Source of the DNA: a virus
IMG/VR virus record: IMGVR_UViG_3300032285_000366
Location: 1 to 20,429 of that record
Reading direction: 5' to 3' (one strand)
Length of the DNA stretch: 20,429 bases
Under the pieces are notes generated by a model that saw only the letters and a program-made list of their open reading frames with translations, made no database searches and was not told the origin of the DNA. Every line of letters starts with the position of its first letter. Positions within the stretch are counted from its first letter, which is position 1. Position numbers and translations under genes: made by a program. Shown here piece after piece: positions 6,468 through 14,614 of this stretch.

Positions 6468-9341
6468 ATGGCTCGCCAACTAATTGAAAAATATATTTTT
6501 AGCCCAGGAACTGCTGGTAATGGAACATTAAAGTTTCCAGGAAAGTGCGATTTAACTCAATTGTTGATTATCGCAAACAAAACCAATCAAGCAAACATGT
6601 ATGCGATTGGCGATCCAACTCGCAGTGGTACTATTTCTTACGATCCCGCAGATAATACTACATTTTATTCAGAACAACAAGGTGTATCAACTGTAACTTT
6701 TTCTGCTGATACTTCTTCATATACTTCATCTGATAAAATTTCTATCTATACTGATGCTCCTAAAAACATTGGTAATATTGTTCGCCCATATGCCTTCGGT
6801 GTTGATGCGATTGAACGCCAGCGTGTTTCTAATCCACAGTCACTAATTGACGCTGACTTTGAATATGGATTACAGCCTACTAAGTGGACAAACTATGCGG
6901 ATATTAGAAATATTCCAGGCATTTATGAGCGTCCAGGTCTTGACTTGTTTGTTACTAATGTAACAACAGATGGCGCATCTCCTTCACTAATTACAGTAAC
7001 AACTTCAGCAGATCATGGTTTAAGTGCTGCTAACCCTGTTATTGTTTATGGTTTAAGTGGAACTAGCACTGCGTCAAGAGCAGAAGGTTCATATGTTGTT
7101 AACACTGTTCCAACAACTAAAACTTTTACTTATTACTCAAAGGGTATTGTTGGAACAAACGGACAATCGCTGTTTAATCCAAGCACTTACGCTCGTAAAG
7201 GTGGTTTTTATACTGGCGCAGGTTTAGCAGTTTCTTCTATTACTTCAAACGCAGCTTCCCCATCAGTAATTACTGTAACAACTTCAGCAAATCATGGTCT
7301 TGTCCCAGGATCTCCATTAGTCGCAGTTGCTACTTCTTCAGGAACAAATCATAGTTTATTAACTGGAGACTTTTTCGCAGAAACAGTTCCATCATCGACT
7401 ACTTTTACTTTTACTGCTCGAGTTGGCGGTGCTGTTGCTAACTCAGCAATTGCCGCAAACATTTATACTCGTTCTGATGCGTTTACTTTACATCGACCAT
7501 TTGATGGTGGTGTTCAGCTTGGTAACTTTAACCCATGTCATGGTGCGTCGATTTCTCGTCAAACTAAAAAGTATATGCGTTATCAATCTGGTAAAGGATT
7601 GCTTTGGACATCTGGTGTTTTGTTCAACCCAGTTTTAAACCTTGATCAAATTTCTGCATCTGGTACGGCATCAGGTTCTTTAATTACAATTACAACTGAA
7701 ATTGACCATGGTCTTCAGGCTGGTGCAATTGTTGTAGTTAGTGGTGTTCTTACTTCTGGATATAATGGAACATATGGTATCTATGCGATAACAAGCGAAA
7801 CATCATTCCAAGTAGTTGCATCTGCCACGCTTGGTTCTGCTTCTGCTGTTCTCACTTCATTCCCTCGTGTTACTTGTACTAACTGGTCAGGTGCCACTGT
7901 TCGATGCGGTCCATTCGATGAACAGAATGGAGTTTTCTGGGAATATGATGGTAAAGAATTGGCAGTTGTTAAGCGTTCTTCAACATATCAAATTTCAGGA
8001 TCAGTTACTGTAAATAATAACTCACAATCAGTTACTGGTTCTTCATGTCGTTTTACCCAACAATTAAAAGTTGGTGATAACATTGTTATTCGTGGTATGA
8101 CTTATAAAGTTGGTACGATTACTGATGATAATACCATGACAATTAACCCTGCTTATCGTGGATTAAATACATCATCTGGTGTTAAAGTTGTTTTAACATC
8201 TGACCAAAGAATTCCTCAATCTCAGTTTAACTTTGATAAAATGGATGGAACAGGATTCTCTGGGTATAATGTAAACTTAAATAAAATGCAGATGATGGGA
8301 ATTTCTTTCTCATGGTATGGTGCTGGTTTTATTGACTTTATGATGCGTGGCGCAGATGGTAACATGGTTGTTGCTCATCGTATGAAACAAAACAACTTAA
8401 ACGATGAAGCGTACATGAGAACAGGTAACATGTCTGTTCGATATCAAGTTAAAAATGAATCAGCAGTTTCTACTCTTGCTTCGGATATCACAAACTCAGC
8501 AACATCTATTCCTCTAGTTGATGCTTCTCGTTTCCCTTCTACTGGTGGAACAGTGCTAATTGAAAACGAAATTATTAACTATACTGGTATTTCTAGTAAT
8601 ACTCTAACTGGATGTACTCGAGCAGCAACTCTTTCTTGGTTTGCTTCTGGAACAACAAGAAACTTTACTGGCGGTTCTGCTGCATCACATAGTGCTGGCG
8701 CAGCATTGAAAACATCTGTAATTTTAATTAGCTGTACTGCTTCTCCTACCATTGCTCACTGGGGATCTTCTTATATTATGGATGGTGGATTCGATAGTGA
8801 TCGTGGTTATTACTTTAACTATACACCATCAACAGTTACTCTAACAACTGGTCAATCAAAAACTGCATTCTTCCTTCGTTTGGCTCCTGCAGTTTCTAAC
8901 TCTATTTCTGGAACACTGGGCGACCGCGATTTGATTAATCGTTCATTGTTGTTACTACAAAAATTACAGATTCAGTCTGATGCTTCTGTTCAAGTTTATG
9001 GCATTTTGAATCCATCAAACATTTCAGCATATACCGATTTGACATGGACATCTGTTAATACTGTTGCATTGGGTTCTCAACCTTCATTCTCTCAGATATC
9101 GACTTCAGTTACTACTGTCGCCAATCCAGGAGAACAGGTTTTCTCGACTCTGGGTCAACCAAACGGATTTGCCGAAATTGACTTGGGGCAGTTGAAAGAA
9201 CTTTCAAATTCATCCATTGGTGGATATAATAATTATCCAGATGGTCCCGATGTCTTGGCAATTGTCGTTAAAAATATTGCTGCTGGCGGTGGTTCTGCCA
9301 ATGTAAACATTAACTTATTCTGGTCAGAAGCGCAAGCATAA
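6468..9341 (+). CDS. Large modular virion structural protein with HGL repeats
   Basis: This 957-residue protein starts at ATG 6468 with AAGGA 5 nt upstream, overlapping the preceding stop. The N-terminus (MARQLIEKYIFSPGTAGNGTLKFPG) and 'DADFEYGLQPTKW' near residue 128 resemble uncharacterised virion proteins of aquatic T4-like phages. Three repeats 'ITVTTS..HGL..G.P..V' are centred on His183, His276 and His414, each followed by a '..Y.V.......TF..' strand. Residues ~507-566 hold a 'VTGSS.RF...LKVGDNIVIRGMTYKV...NPAYRG' module. Residues ~668-720 hold 'LVDASRFPSTGGTVLIENEIINYTGISSNTLTGCTRA', another common phage tail module. Composition is more balanced than in the neighbouring repeat fibres. 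In T4 this locus would hold gp10-gp12-type tail proteins, so a tail/baseplate-attached adhesin scaffold is plausible, but direct homology is not visible. Confidence 0.7.
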   Translation: MARQLIEKYIFSPGTAGNGTLKFPGKCDLTQLLIIANKTNQANMYAIGDPTRSGTISYDPADNTTFYSEQQGVSTVTFSADTSSYTSSDKISIYTDAPKNIGNIVRPYAFGVDAIERQRVSNPQSLIDADFEYGLQPTKWTNYADIRNIPGIYERPGLDLFVTNVTTDGASPSLITVTTSADHGLSAANPVIVYGLSGTSTASRAEGSYVVNTVPTTKTFTYYSKGIVGTNGQSLFNPSTYARKGGFYTGAGLAVSSITSNAASPSVITVTTSANHGLVPGSPLVAVATSSGTNHSLLTGDFFAETVPSSTTFTFTARVGGAVANSAIAANIYTRSDAFTLHRPFDGGVQLGNFNPCHGASISRQTKKYMRYQSGKGLLWTSGVLFNPVLNLDQISASGTASGSLITITTEIDHGLQAGAIVVVSGVLTSGYNGTYGIYAITSETSFQVVASATLGSASAVLTSFPRVTCTNWSGATVRCGPFDEQNGVFWEYDGKELAVVKRSSTYQISGSVTVNNNSQSVTGSSCRFTQQLKVGDNIVIRGMTYKVGTITDDNTMTINPAYRGLNTSSGVKVVLTSDQRIPQSQFNFDKMDGTGFSGYNVNLNKMQMMGISFSWYGAGFIDFMMRGADGNMVVAHRMKQNNLNDEAYMRTGNMSVRYQVKNESAVSTLASDITNSATSIPLVDASRFPSTGGTVLIENEIINYTGISSNTLTGCTRAATLSWFASGTTRNFTGGSAASHSAGAALKTSVILISCTASPTIAHWGSSYIMDGGFDSDRGYYFNYTPSTVTLTTGQSKTAFFLRLAPAVSNSISGTLGDRDLINRSLLLLQKLQIQSDASVQVYGILNPSNISAYTDLTWTSVNTVALGSQPSFSQISTSVTTVANPGEQVFSTLGQPNGFAEIDLGQLKELSNSSIGGYNNYPDGPDVLAIVVKNIAAGGGSANVNINLFWSEAQA

Positions 9342-9344
9342 ATA
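9337..9344 (+). promoter_or_regulatory. Late-promoter-like CATAAATA before the S74 fibre
   Basis: CATAAATA overlaps the stop of the HGL virion protein and lies 20 nt before the next ATG. It differs from TATAAATA at one base. It is followed by AGAGGAAAA (9351-9359), the Shine-Dalgarno for the ATG at 9365. This is a motif match only. Confidence 0.4.
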
Positions 9345-9364
9345 TACCAAAGAGGAAAATATAA

Positions 9365-11785
9365 ATGTCATCCCAAGTCCAATTTCGAAGAGGTACAACT
9401 ACTCAGAACAATGCGTTCACTGGAGCGCAGGGCGAACTTACAATCGACACTGATGTAAAAACAATTCGTATCCATGATGGTTCAACTGCTGGTGGTGGTG
9501 CGACTGTTGTTACTTTAACTGCTACACAATCATTACAGAATAAAACACTATCGACTGGTTCGACTTGGTCTGGTAATGCTGTTGGTTTAGGTTATGGTGG
9601 TACTGGGTCATCATTGTCTGCTGTAGCTGGTGCTGTTACTTATTCTACTTCTGGCGGTTTAGCATTAACTGCTGCTGGATCTTCTGGTCAACTATTACAA
9701 TCTGCTGGGTCAGGAACTCCAATTTGGGTCAGTGCTTCTAGTTTAACAACTGGCACTGCAACAAACGCAACAAACGCAGTAAATATTACTGGTGGTTCTG
9801 CTGGTTATCTTGTCTATCAGTCTGATGTTAATACTACTGCGTTTATTGCTCCAGGAACTGCTGGTTATGTATTAAAATCTACTGGTGCTTCTACTGCACC
9901 ATCTTGGGTTACATCAAACTTTACTGTTGGTTCTACTGCAGTTTCCGTTGGTACTACTGTTACTGACTTTGCTGGATTTACTTCTTTAGATGGAACATCT
10001 GGTTCTACTTCATATTTCCCAACACCAACTGCTCCAGTTTTATTTGCTGGTGCAACAACTCTAACAGTTGGATATGGTTCAACTGCTTCTTCTACAACAA
10101 ACTTATCGACTGGCACAACAGGTTCTGGTAATACTAAAACAGTAAACATCGGTACTGGCGCAGCAGCAAGTTCAACAACTAATATTAACATTGGTTCTTC
10201 TAATGGTGGGACAACTACTATTAACTCAGGAACTGTTGTTGGTGCGTTGACTACACAAAACTTATTTAATACTGTAGCGACTACACTTAATATCGGTGGT
10301 GCTGCTACAACTTTAGCATTAGGTGCTTCTACTGGTACTGCGACTATCGCCAACCCAACAGTCACATTAACTAATGCTACTGCGTTGAACCTTAATGGCT
10401 CATCTCCAGTTATTGCTACAACGAGTACCACTGCTTCTGTGTTTAACACCAATGTTACAACACTTAATATTGGTCAAGCAGCAACTACTATTTCGATGGG
10501 TGCTTCTGGTTCTGGAACAACAACTGTTCGTAATGATTTAACTGTAGGTGGTAACTTAACTGTTCAAGGTACTACTAATACCGTTTCATCAACTAATACA
10601 ACTTATGCTGACTCCATTTTAGAATTACATTATTCTAATGGTGGAACTTTAACATCTGATGATGGTAAAGATATCGGTCTTCGTTTCCACTACTACAAAA
10701 CTACAGATAAAAACGCTGCGCTGGTTTTAGCGAACGACTCCTCAAATATGGAGTTTTATTTAAATGGTACTGAAACTACTGGTGTATTTTCTGGAACATA
10801 TGGTTATTTTAAAGGTGCTGGTTTTAACTACGCTGGTTCTACTTCTGGTGTTATTACATTACAAGCAGCAGCAACAGCTGGCACAAATACTATAACACTA
10901 CCAGCTGTAACTGATACTCTTGTTGGATTAGCTGCTACTCAGACATTAACTAATAAAACTCTTACCAGTCCAACTCTAACAACACCAGCATTGGGTGTTG
11001 CTACTGCGACTTCTATTAACAAAGTAGCAATTACTGCTCCAGCAACTTCTGCTACTTTAACATTGGCAGATGGTTCTACTCTGGCAACTTCAGGAGCATT
11101 TAGTACAACTCTAACTGCCACTGCCACGACTGCTGTAACATTACCAACAACTGGTACTTTAGCGACATTGGCTGGTAGCGAAACTCTTACTAATAAAACT
11201 ATTTCTGGTGGAACATTAACTGGTACTCTAACTGCTGGTGCTTCTGTTGGAACTAACGGACAATATTTACAATCTACTGGAACTGGCGTTCAGTGGTCAA
11301 CTGTTTCAACTACATTTACTCTTGGTTCTACATCAATCTCTGGCGGTTCAACTACTACATCAGTTGCTGGATTTACTGCTATCGCAATTAATGGTACAGG
11401 TGGATCGCTTGGTGTTGGTACTACTGCTTCTGGTACTTCTGGAGAAATTCGTGCAACTAACGCAATCACTTCTTATTACTCTGACGATCGTTTAAAGACT
11501 AAAACTGGTAATATTCAGAATGCTCTTGAGAAAGTTCTTTCTCTTGATGGTTTTCACTACCATGCAAACGAAATTGCTGCAGAGTTAGGATATGATTCTA
11601 CTAAACAAGAAGTTGGTTTATCTGCTCAACAGGTTCAAGCTGTTATGCCAGAAGTTGTTGTTCCAGCTCCAATCGGTCGCGATTATCTAACTATTCATTA
11701 TGAAAGAGTTATCCCATTGTTGGTTGAAGCAATCAAAGAGCAACAAAAACAAATCGAAGAATTAAAAGCAAAACTAGGAAACTAA
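9365..11785 (+). CDS. Tail fibre/whisker-like protein with Peptidase_S74 chaperone domain
   Basis: This 806-residue protein starts at ATG 9365, with GAGG 9 nt upstream. Residues 1-45 (QVQFRRGTTTQNNAFTGAQGELTIDTD...IRIHDG) match the N-terminal segment of Mtd-like phage adhesins. The shaft carries three NKT units, several 'TTLNIG.AATT...GAS.G' units, and a 'YADSILELHYSNGG...DDGKDIGLRFHYY' domain at about residues 413-440. Residues 706-806 (nt 11480-11782) are a Peptidase_S74 intramolecular chaperone: SDDRLK start, GLSAQQVQAVMPEVV core, LTIHYERVIPLLVEAIKEQ, then a coiled-coil-like QKQIEELKAKL tail. Ser706 and Lys711 have the Ser-to-Lys+5 spacing of the autocleavage dyad in this family. Cleavage before Ser706 would release about 101 residues after trimer folding. 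It lies directly upstream of gp13, the position of wac (fibritin) in T4. Domain call firm; whisker role inferred. Confidence 0.9.
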   Translation: MSSQVQFRRGTTTQNNAFTGAQGELTIDTDVKTIRIHDGSTAGGGATVVTLTATQSLQNKTLSTGSTWSGNAVGLGYGGTGSSLSAVAGAVTYSTSGGLALTAAGSSGQLLQSAGSGTPIWVSASSLTTGTATNATNAVNITGGSAGYLVYQSDVNTTAFIAPGTAGYVLKSTGASTAPSWVTSNFTVGSTAVSVGTTVTDFAGFTSLDGTSGSTSYFPTPTAPVLFAGATTLTVGYGSTASSTTNLSTGTTGSGNTKTVNIGTGAAASSTTNINIGSSNGGTTTINSGTVVGALTTQNLFNTVATTLNIGGAATTLALGASTGTATIANPTVTLTNATALNLNGSSPVIATTSTTASVFNTNVTTLNIGQAATTISMGASGSGTTTVRNDLTVGGNLTVQGTTNTVSSTNTTYADSILELHYSNGGTLTSDDGKDIGLRFHYYKTTDKNAALVLANDSSNMEFYLNGTETTGVFSGTYGYFKGAGFNYAGSTSGVITLQAAATAGTNTITLPAVTDTLVGLAATQTLTNKTLTSPTLTTPALGVATATSINKVAITAPATSATLTLADGSTLATSGAFSTTLTATATTAVTLPTTGTLATLAGSETLTNKTISGGTLTGTLTAGASVGTNGQYLQSTGTGVQWSTVSTTFTLGSTSISGGSTTTSVAGFTAIAINGTGGSLGVGTTASGTSGEIRATNAITSYYSDDRLKTKTGNIQNALEKVLSLDGFHYHANEIAAELGYDSTKQEVGLSAQQVQAVMPEVVVPAPIGRDYLTIHYERVIPLLVEAIKEQQKQIEELKAKLGN
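11108..11200 (+). repeat. TLPTTGTLATLAG-NKT module, copy C
   Basis: This 31-codon module in the S74 fibre is 30/31 identical in protein to copy A at 1351-1443, but 19 codons differ, including Ser AGC against TCA. It links the first and fifth adhesin genes as protein-level paralogues. Confidence 0.85.
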
Positions 11786-11786
11786 T

Positions 11787-12824
11787 ATGGCGATTCCAGC
11801 AACTAGAGCCGATTTTAAAAATTATTGCCTACGCAATCTTGGCGCACCTGTGCTTGAGATAAATGTGGACGATGATCAATTAGAAGATCGTATTGATGAG
11901 TCGTTAGATATCTTCCGTCTTTACCACTATGATGGCATTGAAAAATTATATTTGAAGCATCAAATTACTGCTTCAACGATGAAGATTACATCCAATAACG
12001 GATTATCTTTTGCTGGTAATTCTAAAATTGTTGGACAAACATCAGGTGTTTCGGCAACTGTTTATGGATCACAGAATGGTGTTACACCATATAACACTGA
12101 TCAATCTTTACTTTATGTTGCTCGTTTAATTCCTGTTGTTGCTGGTCGCCCAACTGGACCAACAGTTATGTTTACTCCTGGAGAAACTATTAAAGGTGTT
12201 AATGCTTCAGGCGCAACAGTTACTGGAACAATTAGCACTGATACAGATTGGTTTACTCCTGGCGATATTGAGAATAGATATATTCCTATCGCTGATTCAG
12301 TTTATGGTGTAACAAGAGTTATGCCATTGTTCCAAGGAACATCTTCTTCTAAATCAATTTTTGACTTACAATATCAATTGCGTCTGAACGACCTTTATGA
12401 TTTGTCTAGTACCTCATTGATTTACTACACAACTGTTATGCAACACTTGGCTACTTTGGACTTGTTGCTTAATGGTAAACCTATCTATCGCTTCAATCGT
12501 TTAGAAAACAGATTACAAATTGACATCGACTGGCTCAATGGTCAAAAAATTGATGTCGGTAATTATGTTATCGTTGAAGCATATCGTGGTTTAGATCCTA
12601 ACGAATTCTCTAAAGTCTGGAATGAGCCATGGCTCAAGCGTTATACTACTGCGTTGTTTAAGCGTCAGTGGGGAACCAACCTTAAAAAGTTTTCTGGACT
12701 ACAACTTCCAGGCGGTGTAACTTTGGATGGTAATTTATTATATCGCGAAGCGAATGACGAAATTAAAGCACTCGAAGACGAACTACAAAATAAATCTGCT
12801 CCACTCGACTTTATGATGGGGTAA
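11787..12824 (+). CDS. gp13: gp13-like neck (head completion) protein with insertion
   Basis: This 345-residue protein starts 1 nt after the previous stop, with AGGA 7 nt upstream. Residues 1-60 (MAIPATRADFKNYCLRNLGAPVLEINVDDDQLEDRIDESL...YHYDGIEKLYLKHQIT) closely follow T4 gp13, which with gp14 closes the filled head and joins it to the tail. Residues ~160-345 (DIENRYIPIADSVYGV...IFDLQYQLRLNDLYDL...DIDWLNGQKI..GNYVIVEAYRGLDP) continue the family. Between them, residues ~65-158 form an insertion containing two similar units: 'FAGNSKIVGQTSGVSATV' and 'FTPGETIKGVNASGATVTG'. The insertion accounts for the excess over T4 gp13 (about 309 residues, from memory, with other loops shorter here). Family assignment is firm; the insertion's function is unknown. 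Confidence 0.93.
   Translation: MAIPATRADFKNYCLRNLGAPVLEINVDDDQLEDRIDESLDIFRLYHYDGIEKLYLKHQITASTMKITSNNGLSFAGNSKIVGQTSGVSATVYGSQNGVTPYNTDQSLLYVARLIPVVAGRPTGPTVMFTPGETIKGVNASGATVTGTISTDTDWFTPGDIENRYIPIADSVYGVTRVMPLFQGTSSSKSIFDLQYQLRLNDLYDLSSTSLIYYTTVMQHLATLDLLLNGKPIYRFNRLENRLQIDIDWLNGQKIDVGNYVIVEAYRGLDPNEFSKVWNEPWLKRYTTALFKRQWGTNLKKFSGLQLPGGVTLDGNLLYREANDEIKALEDELQNKSAPLDFMMG
11979..12260 (+). other. Insertion domain within gp13
   Basis: This marks residues ~65-158 of gp13, between KHQIT and DIENRYIPI, which I recall as nearly adjacent in T4 gp13. It contains two F..GE.I.G..SGA..TG-type units and a linker with RPTGP. The composition is beta-rich and close to the phage adhesin modules upstream. 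The boundaries are estimates. Confidence 0.6.
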
Positions 12825-12827
12825 TTA

Positions 12828-13886
12828 ATGCCACGCAATGTCTACTTTTCCCAAGGAACTGCCAATGAACAGTATCTTCTTGAAGATATTATCATTGAAT
12901 CAATGCAGATTTATGGGCAAGATTTCTACTATATCCCAAGAACTCTCGTAGCCAAAGATAATATTCTTGGCGAGGATAGACTGTCTGAGTTTAAGGAAGC
13001 ATATGGTATTGAAATGTATCTTGAAACCAATCAAGGATTTGAAGGTCAAGGTGCTTTCATTGAAAAGTTTGGTTTAATGATGGAACAGTCAGCAACTCTT
13101 ACAGTTGCTCGTCGCCGTTGGGATCAACTCGTTGGTCGTTTCGGGCAGACTCAATTACCAAATAGACCATGTGAAGGCGATCTATTATATTTTCCTTTGA
13201 CCAAAGGTCTATTTGAAATTAAGTTTGTTCAACATCAAGACCCATTCTATCAGCTTGGTAAACTTTATGTTTATCGTCTTAATGTTGAATTGTTCCAGTA
13301 TGCTTCTGAACATATTGACACTGGTCTTAAAGATATTGATGTGTTCGAAACTCTTAAGACTTACGATACTGACTACGCAAGAAATGCGATTGGTTCAGTA
13401 ACCCATGTTAATATTACTAATGCAGGTTCAGGTTATACAACCACACCAACTATTACATTGACAGGTGGTGGCGGAACTGCTGCTTTCCAACCAGCATCTC
13501 TTTCTCTAGTAATGACATCTGGTGCAGTTTCAGCAATTAATATTGTAGATGTTGGCACTGGTTATGACACTGCTCCATCTATAACTATTGGAACTTGGTG
13601 GACAGCTACGACTGCAGTAAATACTAATGTAAATATTGCCTACAGTAATAAATTATATAAAGTTACAACTGCAGGAACACTTGGAGCAACACCACCAACT
13701 CATACTACTGGTTCAGCTGCCAATGGTTCTGCTATTTTATTATATGTTGGTACGCCAGCTACTGCGGTTGCTACTATTGAATCTAATCCAGATTTACCAA
13801 ACTCATTTGGTGACAATATTAAATTTAAGGCAGAAGCAACTGATGTTGTGTTCAATGTTAATAATCCGTTCGGAGATATTCAATAA
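12828..13886 (+). CDS. gp14: gp14-like neck protein with beta-module insertion
   Basis: This 352-residue protein starts at ATG 12828, with only a GGGG run (12818-12821) as a weak Shine-Dalgarno, so coupling to gp13 is likely. Residues 1-180 (MPRNVYFSQGTANEQYLLEDIIIESMQIYGQDFYYIPRT...ENQ-type neck core...YQLGKLYVYRLNVELFQYASEHIDTGL) match T4 gp14, the partner of gp13 in the neck. The end (DNIKFKAEATDVVFNVNNPFGDIQ) is also family-like. Residues ~190-318 are inserted: two 'GSGYTTTPTITL'-type repeats at 199-212 and 242-254, then 'YSNKLYKVTTAGTLGATPPTHTTG' at 272-295, a module frequent in phage tail adhesins. T4 gp14 is about 256 residues, so the insertion explains the extra length. The gene ends in TAATG, shared with the gp15 start. 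Confidence 0.92.
   Translation: MPRNVYFSQGTANEQYLLEDIIIESMQIYGQDFYYIPRTLVAKDNILGEDRLSEFKEAYGIEMYLETNQGFEGQGAFIEKFGLMMEQSATLTVARRRWDQLVGRFGQTQLPNRPCEGDLLYFPLTKGLFEIKFVQHQDPFYQLGKLYVYRLNVELFQYASEHIDTGLKDIDVFETLKTYDTDYARNAIGSVTHVNITNAGSGYTTTPTITLTGGGGTAAFQPASLSLVMTSGAVSAINIVDVGTGYDTAPSITIGTWWTATTAVNTNVNIAYSNKLYKVTTAGTLGATPPTHTTGSAANGSAILLYVGTPATAVATIESNPDLPNSFGDNIKFKAEATDVVFNVNNPFGDIQ
13395..13781 (+). other. Insertion in gp14: GSGYT repeats plus LYKVTTAG module
   Basis: This marks residues ~190-318 of gp14. It holds ITNAGSGYTTTPTITL and IVDVGTGYDTAPSITI, the same repeat found four times in the gp18 insertion. The following LYKVTTAGTLGATPPTHT segment is a common phage adhesin unit. Boundaries are approximate. 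Confidence 0.7.
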
Positions 13887-14611
13887 TGCTTAATATCCCA
13901 CCATTCTATCACGGATTGACTCGTAAAGTTATCGTATCATTCGGTAGTCTATTCAGTAATATTAAAATTCAGCGTGAGAAAAACGATGGAACGATTGGCC
14001 AAGAACTGGTTATTCCTCTAACTTATGCTCCAAAAGAAAAATGGTTAGTTCGTATTGAACAAGATCCAGCATTGGAAAAGCACACATATATTACTCTTCC
14101 AAGAATGTCTTTTGAAATTACTGGTATGTCCTACGATGCGTCAAGAAAAACAAATCGTATGAATAAAATTACTGCCAATAACAGTAACACTTCACCAACA
14201 ACAGTAAATCAATCATATAGTCCTGTTCCTTATAATTTTGATATTTCTTTATATGTTATATCAAAAACGCAAGAAGATTGTCTTCAGATTATTGAACAAA
14301 TTCTTCCTTTCTTTACACCTGAGTTTACCCTAAGTATTAACGCTGTTCCAGAGTTAGACCTAACAATGGATATTCCTATTATTTTAAACAGTGTAAATAT
14401 TGAAGATAACTATGATGGGACATTTCAAGAAAGAAGATTTGTAACATATACTTTAAACTTTACTGTTAAGTCTAATTTCTATGGTCCAGTTACAAACGCT
14501 GGTCCAATTACTACTGTCTTTATCAATGATACTCAGCCAAGCAGGAAATATACTGCCACTGGCGATTTTACAACGAATACTATTACTGAATCTTGGCACG
14601 ATACCTTTTAA
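13886..14611 (+). CDS. gp15: gp15-like tail completion / sheath stabiliser protein
   Basis: This 241-residue protein's ATG (13886-13888) overlaps the last base of the gp14 stop (TAATG); GGAG lies 10 nt upstream, so reinitiation is likely. Recognisable T4 gp15 features are 'LFSNIKIQR' (22-30), 'VIPLTYAPKEKW' (42-53), 'LPRMSFEITGMSYDASRKTN' (71-90), 'YSPVPYNFDISLYV' (111-124), and 'CLQIIEQILPFFTPEFTLSIN' (132-152). T4 gp15 forms a hexamer that caps the tail tube and sheath and joins the tail to the neck. The protein is shorter than T4 gp15 (about 272 residues), mainly at the C-terminus, and unlike gp13, gp14 and gp18 it carries no extra beta module. Confidence 0.93.
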   Translation: MLNIPPFYHGLTRKVIVSFGSLFSNIKIQREKNDGTIGQELVIPLTYAPKEKWLVRIEQDPALEKHTYITLPRMSFEITGMSYDASRKTNRMNKITANNSNTSPTTVNQSYSPVPYNFDISLYVISKTQEDCLQIIEQILPFFTPEFTLSINAVPELDLTMDIPIILNSVNIEDNYDGTFQERRFVTYTLNFTVKSNFYGPVTNAGPITTVFINDTQPSRKYTATGDFTTNTITESWHDTF

Positions 14612-14614
14612 ATA

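Noticed and set aside
9365-9500. Mtd-like N-terminus as evidence for a diversity-generating retroelement.
   Set aside because: No reverse transcriptase, template repeat or C-type-lectin variable region is visible. The protein ends in an S74 chaperone domain, and this N-terminal anchor is common in ordinary fibres.
1-11785. Tandem Thr/Ser/Gly repeats as a CRISPR array or DNA satellite.
   Set aside because: The repetition is at protein level, in frame, with diverged codons and variable spacing. There are no identical direct DNA repeats with regular spacers.
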